From assembly GCA_036510065.1 (NCBI GenBank), contig DATCEO010000243.1:1-64000 (forward strand): 64,000 bases of DNA, in the 5' to 3' direction. Made by a program: the position numbers and the translations under genes. This stretch comes from DASUBV01 sp036510065. Its GTDB lineage: Bacteria; Actinomycetota; Actinomycetes; Streptosporangiales; Streptosporangiaceae. The notes below the pieces were generated by a model. The model did no database searches, was not told the origin of the DNA, and saw only the letters and a program-made list of their open reading frames with translations. Below, one piece after another: positions 40,985-49,049 of this stretch (position 1 is the stretch's first letter; each line of letters opens with the position of its first letter).

Positions 40985-41715
40985 CTGGCGGCGGCCGAGG
41001 GCCCATGATCGCCCTGACCCGTGGCGTGCCCGGGCGGCCTCAGGGGCGGCCGCCGACCAGGGCGTTCCGCCATGGCGAGGGGCACGACGGCGATATCCGG
41101 CCACCGCTCGCGGTGGCGCGCGAGCCGGGCCCGGGAGACGTCGATGCTGACCCTGACCGGGTTCTGGCGCCAGGTCTTGCTCATCAGATCGGTGAGGCCA
41201 TGCGGGGCGCAGATCTCGATGCCGCCGGGCGCCTTGCGGATAGCGACGCAGGTAGCGGTCTCGGGCCAGGTGGCGACGGCGTCGTGCACGCAGCTGAACG
41301 CCGGCACGGGTGGTCCCCCGAAGTAACGGTGATACCAGGTATGCACGGCTGCCTGGTTGGTGGCTTCCCAGGGCAGCTCAGCCAGGCCCTCGAGGATCTG
41401 CTGAGCGTCCTGGTCGCGCTGGCGGCTGAGATTGCCGGGATCGAAGAAGGCGACGTCGATATCGCGAACCGCGGCCGGATCGAAGCCATCGCAGGCCTGG
41501 CCCCAGACGACGTCCCGGATGACCCCGGCGCCGATCCAGGCGTCCGGCAGGCCGCTCGCGGCGACGGCGTCCAGGGCGCGCAGCAGCCATGGCTCGCTGC
41601 GCACGCAGCCGGCGAGTCGACGGGCCAGGGCGCGGTCCAGCGCCGGGCACTCATGCCCTGGGCACTCATGCCCTGGGTAGTCATGCGCCGGGGACTCGCG
41701 CCGCTGCACGCTCAT
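40960..41715 (-). CDS. NTP_transf_6-type nucleotidyltransferase family protein
   Basis: 251 residues. Seen: a 15-bp tandem DNA repeat gives the N-terminal YPGHECPGHECP, then LLRALDAVAASGLPDAWIGAG and the metal site RDIDVAFFDP, followed by WYHRYFGG and a C-terminal Gly/Pro/Arg tail. It belongs to the uncharacterised nucleotidyltransferases of about 190 residues (DUF925/NTP_transf_6 by recollection). The last about 40 residues are low-complexity and overlap the duplicated DNA, so the natural stop may have been lost. Substrate unknown. Confidence 0.8.
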   Translation of the reverse strand: MSVQRRESPAHDYPGHECPGHECPALDRALARRLAGCVRSEPWLLRALDAVAASGLPDAWIGAGVIRDVVWGQACDGFDPAAVRDIDVAFFDPGNLSRQRDQDAQQILEGLAELPWEATNQAAVHTWYHRYFGGPPVPAFSCVHDAVATWPETATCVAIRKAPGGIEICAPHGLTDLMSKTWRQNPVRVSIDVSRARLARHRERWPDIAVVPLAMAERPGRRPPLRPPGHATGQGDHGPSAAASRPGPARS

Positions 41716-41782
41716 ACGGGGAGCTTAGGCGCCGGGTTTATTCGGATGCCGCAGTGCCACACCGCGCCTAGGGTGGACGGCC

Positions 41783-42055
41783 ATGGAGACTACCGTGCCC
41801 GTGGGCAGCGACGTGGTCTGGGCGCAGGACTCGGGGGGCAGCGGCCCGGTCGTCGTGCTGCTGCATCCCGGCGTCGGCGACTCCCGTCAGTGGGATCGGG
41901 TCTGGCCTGCGCTGACGGCCGAGTGCCGGGTCATCCGTTATGACGTTCGGGGGTACGGCCGGTCCCCGGCGGCCACGCAGGAATACACGCTCGCGGGCGA
42001 CCCGCGGCAGGTACTGGAGCATTTCCAGGTGGAGCGGGCGCATCTGGTGGGCTGA
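41783..42055 (+). pseudogene. Alpha/beta-hydrolase, N-terminal fragment
   Basis: 90 residues, versus about 260 for the family. Seen: VVVLLHPGVGDSRQWDRVWPAL (oxyanion region, written in part), CRVIRYDVRGYGRS, then VLEHFQVERAHLVG and TGA. The next residues should be the nucleophile elbow GxSxG, so the gene ends exactly before its catalytic Ser. No matching remainder is found in the 79 bp before the convergent imuB gene. It is a deletion remnant. Confidence 0.85.
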
Positions 42056-42134
42056 CCCAGAGCTGGTCAGAGCGACAATCCTGGATCAGGTCACCGGCAG
42101 CTCGGGATCAGTTCCGCAGTAGCGATGGCCCCGG

Positions 42135-43649
42135 TCAGTCGTAGCTGGCCTCGACGAGCCAGCGGCCGTCCTGCACAACCGCCAGCCAGGCGCACCCGTC
42201 GTCGGTTACCAGCTGGAACCTGGCCTGTCGCCGGGCCCGCGCCGGATCCCACCATCGCTCGGTGAGCGGCCACGGGCCGGCCCAGGAGGTAATGGCCCGC
42301 GCGGGCGATCCGGCCGCCGCCATCCAGGCGGGCGGGGCGGATACCTGGGCCCGGCCAGTCACGGACACGGCTTCGCCGGAGCCGTCGGTCACCCTGGCCG
42401 GCAGCGAAACGGGGTAGACGATCGCCGGGGCCGGCGCCGGAATGCTGCCCGGCCACGGCCGGTCCGCCGGGCGCTCCGGGGTGGCCGCGTCCCCGAAGGG
42501 GACCAGCAGGACCTGCTCGACCGCACTGCGACCGCCCGCGAGCACGGGCCGCGTCACCGCGCCATGCGCGAGCAGCGCCTGGACCCGGACTGCCGCGCGG
42601 GCTACCCGGTCGCTGACCACCGCGTCTCCCCAGAGGCCGAGCTGCCGACCCACCGCCCGGACCAGCTGATCCGGGATCAGCCGCAGCAGCGTTATGCCTC
42701 CGGCCGCCGCCCCGGAGACAGGTCCCTCGCTGCTGCCGGCAGGTGATCGGTCCACCGGGGCGCCAGGCCGCCAGCCATCGAGCTGCCAGCGCACCCGCTC
42801 GGCGACGGCGAGCCCGGAGAGCAGGCCATCGTGCCGCCAGAACCGGGTCAACTGCCGTCCGTCCGTGCTGTGGACCTGCACCTGAACCCGCACGCAGGCC
42901 AGTCCGCTGGCCGCCAGCCGGGCATGCATGTCCTCCGCCAGCGCCTTGGCCGCGAACACGACGGGCTCCGATTGCTCGGCGGGGGGATCGAACTCCTGCG
43001 CCGCGGACAGGTCGGCCGCGGGCGGCCGAGGGGCCAGCGGCCGGGGAGCAAGCCCGCTCGCCAGCCGGTGCGCGAGCACGCCCTGCATTCCGAAGCGGTT
43101 AGCCGCCTCGACGGCGGGCAGCGCGGCAAACCCGCCGAGGGTGGTGATGCCCAGCCGGGGCAGCAGGACGGTCAGCTCGGGCATTCCCAGCGCGCTGACC
43201 GGCTGGCCGGCCAGAAACGCGGGCGTCCCGCCCGGCGGTACTATCAGCCCGGCGACCCCCGGGCCCCCGGTCGTCCCAGAAATCCCAGCTAGCCCAGATA
43301 TCACAGCCGCCCCGGAGGCCTCTCCAGCGCTGGCGGCCAGTTCCGCGGCGAACAAGCCATCGGCGACGCCGATCTGGCAGGCGAACCCGGTCTGGCGGAC
43401 AGCGGCCGCGAGCTTCCCGGCCAGCTCCGGCTCTCCGCCGAAGTAGCGCGCCGGGCCGCGGACCCCGATCGCGCAGGTCCCCGGACGCAGGACCTCCACT
43501 TTGGGGCAGAACTCCTCGACCGTGGCCACCACCTGCTCAAAGGCCCGCGCGTCTAGCCCTAGCCCCGGTCCCGCGTCCGGCGGGATGGTCGCCCACTCGG
43601 GACAGCACAGCACCAGCACCCGGCGCGGAGCGCGCGCTGTCTCCGTCAC
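42135..43649 (-). CDS. imuB: ImuB, Y-family polymerase-like SOS mutagenesis protein
   Basis: 504 residues from GTG 43649, overlapping the imuA stop as GTGA. Inactive Y-family polymerase fold that links the mutasome to the sliding clamp. Seen: VLVLCCPEWATIPP where active polymerases carry catalytic acids, RGPARYFGGE, LASGLAPRPLAPRP, a clamp-binding QLGLWG at 336-341, and the conserved end ARFQLVTDDGCAWLAVVQDG. In mycobacteria ImuB binds both DnaE2 and the beta clamp. Second gene of the imuA-imuB operon under a LexA-like box. DnaE2 is encoded about 5 kb away and not in this operon. Confidence 0.93.
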   Translation of the reverse strand: MTETARAPRRVLVLCCPEWATIPPDAGPGLGLDARAFEQVVATVEEFCPKVEVLRPGTCAIGVRGPARYFGGEPELAGKLAAAVRQTGFACQIGVADGLFAAELAASAGEASGAAVISGLAGISGTTGGPGVAGLIVPPGGTPAFLAGQPVSALGMPELTVLLPRLGITTLGGFAALPAVEAANRFGMQGVLAHRLASGLAPRPLAPRPPAADLSAAQEFDPPAEQSEPVVFAAKALAEDMHARLAASGLACVRVQVQVHSTDGRQLTRFWRHDGLLSGLAVAERVRWQLDGWRPGAPVDRSPAGSSEGPVSGAAAGGITLLRLIPDQLVRAVGRQLGLWGDAVVSDRVARAAVRVQALLAHGAVTRPVLAGGRSAVEQVLLVPFGDAATPERPADRPWPGSIPAPAPAIVYPVSLPARVTDGSGEAVSVTGRAQVSAPPAWMAAAGSPARAITSWAGPWPLTERWWDPARARRQARFQLVTDDGCAWLAVVQDGRWLVEASYD

Positions 43650-44410
43650 CCGGCACCCACCAGCGCCTCGCTCGCCAGCGCCTCGCTCGCCAGCGCCGCA
43701 CCGGACAGCGCCGCGGCCGGGCGGGGACTGGCCAGGCCGGGGTTCACGTCGGGCGCCGGGGTCACCGCGCCGTCGGGACCCGGCAGCCACAGCCAGGCCG
43801 CCCGCGGCCGGGTTCCCGCACCCCGGCCCTCAGCCACCACCTGCACCCGGCAAGCGCGCAGCCGCCCGTAACCGGCGCCGATGCCGACCCACTCCCGGTC
43901 GGCGACAAGCAGCCGGGTCTGCGCGCCCTCCCACTCCCCCGCTATCAGGAGCACGCTCCCGTGCCGCCGGGCGGCCGCCTCGAGCTTGCGCCGTAGCTGG
44001 GCCGACGGCCGGTCCGGCGGGCGCAGCAGGACGATGTCGCAACCGTCCAGCAGCGCGGCCACGACCTGCGGCCAGGCGGCACCGGGATCGGCGATCAGCA
44101 GCAGCCGGTCATGATCGAGTCCAGCATCGACACCCGCGCGTACCCCCAGCGATGGCAGGCCGACTGCGGCGCACCACGCCCCCGCGGCCGACGCCCCCGC
44201 GGCCAGCGCGAGGCACAGCAGTCCCGCGCCGTCCGCCGTTATGACCTGACCGCGCGGCAACCCGGCGGAGGGCAGCAGTCCCCGCAGTGCCGGGAGGACC
44301 GGCAGGATGTCCTGGCCCGGGGCCACAAGCGTGTCATCCGGCGCGGACAGTGATCTGACCTGCGCGGACCTGACCTGCGCGGACCTGACCTGCGCGATCT
44401 CTGCTGCCAT
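43646..44410 (-). CDS. imuA': ImuA' (RecA-like SOS mutagenesis accessory protein)
   Basis: 254 residues from ATG 44410, which lies at the predicted transcription start, so the mRNA is probably leaderless. Seen: the N-terminal repeat AQVRS three times, from a 15-bp DNA repeat, then LPALRGLLPSAGLPRGQVI, a RecA-like segment in which the Walker A motif is degenerate, LLLIADPGAAWPQVVAALLDG, LRRKLEAAARRHGSVLLIAG and RVQVVAEGRGAG. A second repeat ends the protein (ASEALASEAL). Partner of ImuB and DnaE2 in damage-induced mutagenesis. Confidence 0.88.
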   Translation of the reverse strand: MAAEIAQVRSAQVRSAQVRSLSAPDDTLVAPGQDILPVLPALRGLLPSAGLPRGQVITADGAGLLCLALAAGASAAGAWCAAVGLPSLGVRAGVDAGLDHDRLLLIADPGAAWPQVVAALLDGCDIVLLRPPDRPSAQLRRKLEAAARRHGSVLLIAGEWEGAQTRLLVADREWVGIGAGYGRLRACRVQVVAEGRGAGTRPRAAWLWLPGPDGAVTPAPDVNPGLASPRPAAALSGAALASEALASEALVGAG

Positions 44411-44416
44411 GATCAC

Positions 44417-44445
44417 ACTATCGAACGTTTATTCGATAACGTCAA
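44417..44445 (-). promoter_or_regulatory. LexA-regulated leaderless promoter of imuA'-imuB
   Basis: On the minus strand: -35 TTGACG (44445-44440), 17-bp spacer, -10 GATAGT (44422-44417), then 6 nt and ATG (44410). The spacer contains TCGAACGTTTATTCGA (44421-44436), a near-consensus LexA box with 7-bp perfect arms TATCGAA/TTCGATA. LexA bound there would block the promoter; damage would release it. Confidence 0.85.
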
Positions 44446-44512
44446 GCTCCGTGGGCTGGCCGGCTAGCGTGCGCCGGAGCTCTGCGGCGGGCAGCTCATC
44501 GTAGGGTGACGC

Positions 44513-45190
44513 ATGCCGCCGCGCCGCCCGCCCGCTCGCCGACTGCCCGCTCCGCAGCTGCCCGCGGCCTGGCAGTGGGACCACAACGCGTTCTACCAGC
44601 GGTGGCTGCTTCGTCAGCTGCCCCCCGCGCCCGCGCTGGTCCTCGACGCGGGCTGCGGCGCGGGAGCGCTGGCGAGCCGGCTCGCCGGGCGGGCCGGCCG
44701 GGTGGACGCGATCGACCTGTCCCCGGTCATGATCGACCTCGCTCGGGGCCGCCGGCCGCAGGCCGTCGGCGTGCGCTGGGTCCGCGGCGACCTGCTCGAC
44801 CCCGGCCTTCCGCTGGCCCTGGGCGGCTACGACGCGGTCACCGCGCTGTCCAGCCTGCATCACCTGCCGCTGATCCCCGGCCTGACGCGGCTGGCGAGCC
44901 TGGTGCGGCCGGGCGGCGTGCTCGCGGTCATCGGCCTCTACCGGAACGCCACTCCCGCCGACTACGCGCATGAAGCCATCAGCCTGACCGCCAACGGCGT
45001 GGTTGGTGCCGCTCGCGCGCTGGGCGGCCGGGCCGGGAACCCGGACGCCACGGGCATGCCGGTCGCCGCTGCCCGGGACACGCTCGCGGACGTCCGCGCA
45101 GCCGCCCGGCAGCTCGTTCCCGGGGCGGTGATCCGCCGCCGGGTGTTCTGGCGGTACTCGCTGCTCTGGTGCCGGCCGCCGGACCGGTAA
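44513..45190 (+). CDS. Class I SAM-dependent methyltransferase
   Basis: 225 residues. Seen: SAM-binding motif I VLDAGCGAGALASRLAG near 45, the acidic end of strand 2 (DAIDLSP), VRWVRGDLLDPGLP and YDAVTALSSLHHLPL, then VRPGGVLAVIGLYR. The Arg/Pro-rich start is basic. It is divergent from imuA', 102 bp apart, and could share the regulatory gap. Substrate not predictable; the pattern is that of small-molecule methyltransferases. Confidence 0.88.
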   Translation: MPPRRPPARRLPAPQLPAAWQWDHNAFYQRWLLRQLPPAPALVLDAGCGAGALASRLAGRAGRVDAIDLSPVMIDLARGRRPQAVGVRWVRGDLLDPGLPLALGGYDAVTALSSLHHLPLIPGLTRLASLVRPGGVLAVIGLYRNATPADYAHEAISLTANGVVGAARALGGRAGNPDATGMPVAAARDTLADVRAAARQLVPGAVIRRRVFWRYSLLWCRPPDR

Positions 45191-45221
45191 AGGACCGCGC
45201 GGGCAGTAGGCGGGTGGCAGA

Positions 45222-45272
45222 AGGACCGCGCAGCCGATAGAGACCACGCAGCCGATAGAGACCACGCGGCCG
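45222..45272. repeat. Short tandem repeat downstream of the methyltransferase
   Basis: GACCACGCAGCCGATAGA-type 18-bp units, two close copies plus diverged flanking ones (GACCGCGCAGCCGATAGA, GACCACGCGGCCG). They fill part of the 179-bp gap before the next gene. Confidence 0.8.
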
Positions 45273-45369
45273 GAAGGGGACCGCGGTCGTCGTCTCTGGC
45301 GAATAGCAGTAGCCATAAAGTGGCGATCCGGTTGACACCGATATCGGCGCAGGAGTCTGCTAGCGACCC

Positions 45370-46488
45370 ATGGGAACCGGAAATGGCGCGGGCCGCAGAC
45401 GGCACGTCTGGCTGTGGGGGCGCGTCGGGGCGCTGCTGGCGATCGTCATAGCCGGGACAGCGGCCATCGTTCACTATTCCAGCCTGGGCACGCCCATGGC
45501 CGGCGGCCCCGATCCCGCGGCGGCGGCTTACGGCAGCACCGCTAGCAGCGGCCAGGCCAGCCCCGCCGAAGCCACCAGCGCGGGAGCCACCAGCGCGGGG
45601 GTCACCGGCGCGGGAGCCACCAGCGCGGGGGTCACCGGCGCCGGAGCCACCAGCGCGGGCGTCACCGGCGCCGGAGCCACCAGCGCGGGCGTCACCTCCG
45701 GGCTCGCCGCTTCGGGAGCGGCCACCGGAGCCGCCCCCAAGCCGGCGGCCCTCGCGGCCGCCGCCAGGCCAGGAGCCGCGCCCGTCCACTTCCGTACCCT
45801 GCCGCCCGGAGCCGCCCTCCCGTCCGGCGCGAAATGCGCGCGCTGGGTCCGGGCCCGCCCGATGGCGGAGAACAAGGCCGCGAATAAGGCGGCTAACCAC
45901 ACCACCGGCCAGCATGTCGGAGCGCATTTCTTCGCGGGCGGCGATACTCCGCAGGCCAACCGGCTGATCGCCCCGCGCATCAATGGCAACTTCACCGGCA
46001 CGACGAAGGAAATCCTACGCTGGGCCGCCTGCAAGTGGGGCATCGACCAGAGCGTGGTCTTCGCCCAGGCGGCGGTGGAGAGCTGGTGGCAGCAGAACAC
46101 CCTTGGCGACTGGGCAGCCGACGCCAGCGCGTGCCCGCCCGGCCATCAGCCGGGCGCCGACGGCAAGCCCGGCCTGTGCCCGCAGAGCTACGGCATCCTG
46201 CAGAACCGGTTCCCCTACGAGCAGGCCAGCTGGCCCGGGATCGGCCACTCGACCGCGATGAACGCCGACACCGCCTACGCGATCTGGCGCTCCTGCTACG
46301 ACGGGTACGAGGTCTGGCTGAACAACGTCCCGCACGGCCAGGTCTACCGCAAGGGTGACCTGTGGGGCTGCGTGGGCCGCTGGTTCGCCGGCCGCTGGCA
46401 TACGGCGCCGGCGCAGCAGTACATCGTCCGGGTGCAGCAGTACCAGCGCGAGCGGATCTGGCTGAGCAGGGATTTCCAGCAGGGCTGA
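45370..46488 (+). CDS. Membrane-anchored lysozyme-like (transglycosylase fold) protein
   Basis: 372 residues. A basic start and one hydrophobic helix (VWLWGRVGALLAIVIAGTAA) act as a signal anchor. Residues about 70-115 are four copies of the decapeptide ATSAGVTGAG, from 30-bp DNA repeats. The C-terminal about 200 residues look like a goose-lysozyme/SLT-type domain: IDQSVVFAQAAVESWWQQN with a candidate catalytic Glu, CPQSYGILQNRFPYE, and YAIWRSCYDGYEVWLNN, plus Cys pairs likely forming disulfides outside the cell. It would cut or remodel peptidoglycan. AGGAG lies 14 bp before the ATG, a long spacing. Family assignment is by motif only. Confidence 0.75.
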   Translation: MGTGNGAGRRRHVWLWGRVGALLAIVIAGTAAIVHYSSLGTPMAGGPDPAAAAYGSTASSGQASPAEATSAGATSAGVTGAGATSAGVTGAGATSAGVTGAGATSAGVTSGLAASGAATGAAPKPAALAAAARPGAAPVHFRTLPPGAALPSGAKCARWVRARPMAENKAANKAANHTTGQHVGAHFFAGGDTPQANRLIAPRINGNFTGTTKEILRWAACKWGIDQSVVFAQAAVESWWQQNTLGDWAADASACPPGHQPGADGKPGLCPQSYGILQNRFPYEQASWPGIGHSTAMNADTAYAIWRSCYDGYEVWLNNVPHGQVYRKGDLWGCVGRWFAGRWHTAPAQQYIVRVQQYQRERIWLSRDFQQG

Positions 46489-46569
46489 TGACTGGCGGGG
46501 CGGCTGGTGCCGGGGCGCGCCGCGGCGGGCGGTGCGCCGGGCTCGGCCGCCGGGCGCCTGTCTAACCTG

Positions 46570-48099
46570 ATGGTCATGCGCCGCCACGCCGCCCGGACGC
46601 TCCTGGCCCGGTACGCGGTGACGTGGATCTACCTGGCGGCCGTGACCGCCACCGAGATTGTCTACGCGGTCCTGCCCGGCCGGGATCAGGTGGCGCTGCT
46701 GGCCTGGGCCAGCACGAACGTGCACAACCTGCAGCACGATCCGGTGGGCAGCCTGGTCGTGTCGGCGTTCCTGCCCGCCGAGTCGGGCATCTGGTGGCCG
46801 GGGCTGATCGCGCTGGGCCTGTTCGGGGCCAATAAGGTGCTCGGGAACTGGCGAACGGCCGTGGTCTGCGCCGCCGCGCACATTGCCGGGACTCTCGTCA
46901 GCGAGGGAATCCAGGAATACCGAATAACGCAAGGCCTCCTGCCCGTCACCGCTCGTTACATCATCGATGTGGGGCCGTCCTACGTCCTGGTCGCCGCCAT
47001 TACCGTGGCGATCTTGTACGGGGGGCGGCTGGCCCGGGCGGCGGCCCTGCTCGACCTGGCGCTGCTGATCTTCGTGGGGGATATCTTCGGCGGCCTGCGC
47101 GAGTTCCAGGTCGCGGCCGTCGGGCACGTGACCGCGATCGCGGTGGGCGCGATCGGCGGCAGCCTGGCCAGGTGGCAGCGCCGTCGCGGCTCGGCGGTTC
47201 AGGCCGGGGCCGGTCACCGGGGCCGGTCAGGCCGGGGCGGGTCAGGCCGGGGCCGGTCAGGCCGGGGCGGACCGGGAAGCGGCGGGCCGGGAAGCGTCCG
47301 GTCGTCGCGCGGACCAGGCCGCCCAGCCGCGCCCGCCCGCATAGCAGACCGCGCCGCCGACGCCGACGAAGAACCCGACTGGCCAGTTCGTCTCGTAGGA
47401 CGCGGCGATGGCCACCCAGGCCAGGGCCAGGGCGATGACGACCGACAGCGCCATGGCCCGCTGCGGGCTGCTGGTCAGCGCCCGGGCCGCGGCGGGCGGC
47501 CCGATCATCAGGCTGAAGATCAGCAGCGCGCCGACCACCGGGAGGGTCATGCTGGTCGCGATGGCCACGACGACCAGGAACAGCAGCTCCATCCGCCCGG
47601 CGCGCACGCCGCGGGCCTCGCCGGACTCGGGTGCCAGCGAGGACAGCAGCAGCGGCCGGTACATGACGGTGATCGCGGCGATGCAGACCAGCCCGAGGAG
47701 CGCGACCGGCAGGATCGCGGCGGAGCTGATGCCGAGGATCTCGCCGAACAGCAGCGCGAAGATCTCCGCCGAGTACTGGGACGTGAAGCTCAGGAACAGC
47801 GCGCCCAGGCCGAGCATCAGCACGAGCGTCAGCGCCGTGGCCACATCATGGCGGCCGCGGCGGCCGAGCCAGCCGATCCCGAGCGCCCCGGCCAGGGCGA
47901 ACACGCTCAGCCCGACGAGAGTGCTGACGCCGATCAGGCTGGCGCCGGCCGCGCCGGCGAAGGCGCCCTGCGGAACGGCGTCGGCCACGAACGCCGATCC
48001 GCGCATGACCACGAAGAACCCCACCACGCCGGCCACCACGGCCACCATGGTGGCGACGATCCAGGTGTTGATCATGAAGGCAGCGAACATGGCGGCTAG
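46570..48099 (+). CDS. Rhomboid-like membrane protein, reading on over an antisense gene
   Basis: The first about 215 residues are a clear membrane protein: about six hydrophobic helices with FGANKVLGNWRTAVVCAAAHIAGTLVSEGI and a rhomboid-like (Rhomboid_2) layout, without an obvious GxSG serine site. After LARWQRRRGS (about base 47,190) a GRSGRGG tandem repeat begins and the frame continues with no stop to 48099, fully antisense to the metal permease gene. The real protein probably ends in or near the repeat; the original stop has been lost or hidden by a frameshift in the repeat array (47,213-47,270). Coordinates give the open frame as it stands. ATG 46576 is an alternative start. Confidence 0.6.
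   Translation: MVMRRHAARTLLARYAVTWIYLAAVTATEIVYAVLPGRDQVALLAWASTNVHNLQHDPVGSLVVSAFLPAESGIWWPGLIALGLFGANKVLGNWRTAVVCAAAHIAGTLVSEGIQEYRITQGLLPVTARYIIDVGPSYVLVAAITVAILYGGRLARAAALLDLALLIFVGDIFGGLREFQVAAVGHVTAIAVGAIGGSLARWQRRRGSAVQAGAGHRGRSGRGGSGRGRSGRGGPGSGGPGSVRSSRGPGRPAAPARIADRAADADEEPDWPVRLVGRGDGHPGQGQGDDDRQRHGPLRAAGQRPGRGGRPDHQAEDQQRADHREGHAGRDGHDDQEQQLHPPGAHAAGLAGLGCQRGQQQRPVHDGDRGDADQPEERDRQDRGGADAEDLAEQQREDLRRVLGREAQEQRAQAEHQHERQRRGHIMAAAAAEPADPERPGQGEHAQPDESADADQAGAGRAGEGALRNGVGHERRSAHDHEEPHHAGHHGHHGGDDPGVDHEGSEHGG
47213..47270. repeat. GGCCGGTCAGGCCGGGGC tandem repeat at a convergent gene junction
   Basis: About three copies of an 18-20 bp GC repeat, each containing GGTCAGG or GGGTCAGG. 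The TCA in one copy (47257-47259) is the TGA stop of the minus-strand permease gene; in the plus-strand frame the same bases read Ser. Confidence 0.85.
47257..48090 (-). CDS. Metal (zinc/manganese) ABC transporter permease 2
   Basis: 277 residues, about 8 membrane segments of the ABC-3 (ZnuB-like) family. Seen: AFMINTWIVATMVAVVAGVVGFF start, FVADAVPQGAFAGAAG (the family's EAA-like loop region), LGEILGISSAAILPVALLG and TSMTLPVVGALLIFSLMIGPPAAAR. Last gene of the four-gene metal operon, 5 bp after permease 1. A C-terminal Ala/Ser/Arg tail runs into the GC repeat. Having two permease genes suggests a heterodimeric channel. Confidence 0.9.
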   Translation of the reverse strand: MFAAFMINTWIVATMVAVVAGVVGFFVVMRGSAFVADAVPQGAFAGAAGASLIGVSTLVGLSVFALAGALGIGWLGRRGRHDVATALTLVLMLGLGALFLSFTSQYSAEIFALLFGEILGISSAAILPVALLGLVCIAAITVMYRPLLLSSLAPESGEARGVRAGRMELLFLVVVAIATSMTLPVVGALLIFSLMIGPPAAARALTSSPQRAMALSVVIALALAWVAIAASYETNWPVGFFVGVGGAVCYAGGRGWAAWSARRPDASRPAASRSAPA

Positions 48100-49049
48100 C
48101 CCTCGGCCCGGCGCACGGCTCTGCCTGCGGCTGGGCCCGCGGCCGGGCCCGTGGCTCTGCCTGCGGCTGGGCGGACGGCCCGGCGCACGGGCCGGCGCCC
48201 GCTCACGAGCTGCGCGAGGAGGTAGCCAGCGAAGGTCAGCGCCACCACGAAGAAGCTCACGGGCCAGCCATCGTGGCGCGGCGGCCAGGTAAAGCTGTCG
48301 TAGGCCAGGACGATGCCCAGCCAGGTCACCCCGACGCCGAGCAGCGCGGCCGTCACGGTGACCCGGCCGGGACGGCGGGTGATCCGCAGCGCGGTCGCCG
48401 CCGGGCCCACCAGCAGCGCCGTGGACAAGATCGTCCCGATGGTCAGCGCGGACAGCGAGACGGCCAGCGCGATCGCGATCAGGCTGAGCAAGCCGACAAT
48501 CCGCACCGGGATGCCGCGCGCGGCGGCCAGGTCGCCGCTGACCGAACTCAGCAGCAGCGGCCGGTAGAGCACGGCCACGATCGCGAGGGCCAGCACGCTG
48601 CAGACGATGACCAGCGGGATGACGGCGGGGCTGATGGTGAACATGGAGCCGAACAAGACCGTGACCGTGATGCCGGTGGTGTTGCTGTGCGTGGTGTCCC
48701 AGTACAGGAACAGGGCCGCCAGGCCGAGCCCGGCGCCGCGCACGATCCCGGTGGCCAGGTCCCGGCCGCGCGGGCGCCGGATCCCGATGGAGTCCATGAT
48801 CCCGGCGGCCAGGACTCCGGTCCCGGCGAACCCCAGCAGCGGGCTGATCCCGATCAGGTAGGACCCGGATCCGCCGGTGACGCTGATGTCGGCCAGGGCG
48901 TGGCCGGCGTAGGACTGGCCGCGCAGGACCGTGAACGCGCCGACCACGCCGGAGACGAACGCGGCCAGGCCGCCGGTCAGCAGGGCCAGCCGGACCGGCG
49001 GGCTGGTAAAGAAGCCCGGCGCGAACAGGACATGCAGCAACCCGGTCAC
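48096..49049 (-). CDS. Metal (zinc/manganese) ABC transporter permease 1
   Basis: 317 residues, ABC-3 family. Seen: SPPVRLALLTGGLAAFVSGVVG, YAGHALADISVTGGSG, SVSGDLAAARGIPVRIVGLL and a C-terminal Arg/Ala/Gly repeat tail (AAGRATGPAAGPAAGRA). Its start overlaps the stop of the ATPase gene by 4 bp. The tail is a strain-variable tandem repeat and not part of the channel. Confidence 0.9.
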   Translation of the reverse strand: MTGLLHVLFAPGFFTSPPVRLALLTGGLAAFVSGVVGAFTVLRGQSYAGHALADISVTGGSGSYLIGISPLLGFAGTGVLAAGIMDSIGIRRPRGRDLATGIVRGAGLGLAALFLYWDTTHSNTTGITVTVLFGSMFTISPAVIPLVIVCSVLALAIVAVLYRPLLLSSVSGDLAAARGIPVRIVGLLSLIAIALAVSLSALTIGTILSTALLVGPAATALRITRRPGRVTVTAALLGVGVTWLGIVLAYDSFTWPPRHDGWPVSFFVVALTFAGYLLAQLVSGRRPVRRAVRPAAGRATGPAAGPAAGRAVRRAEG

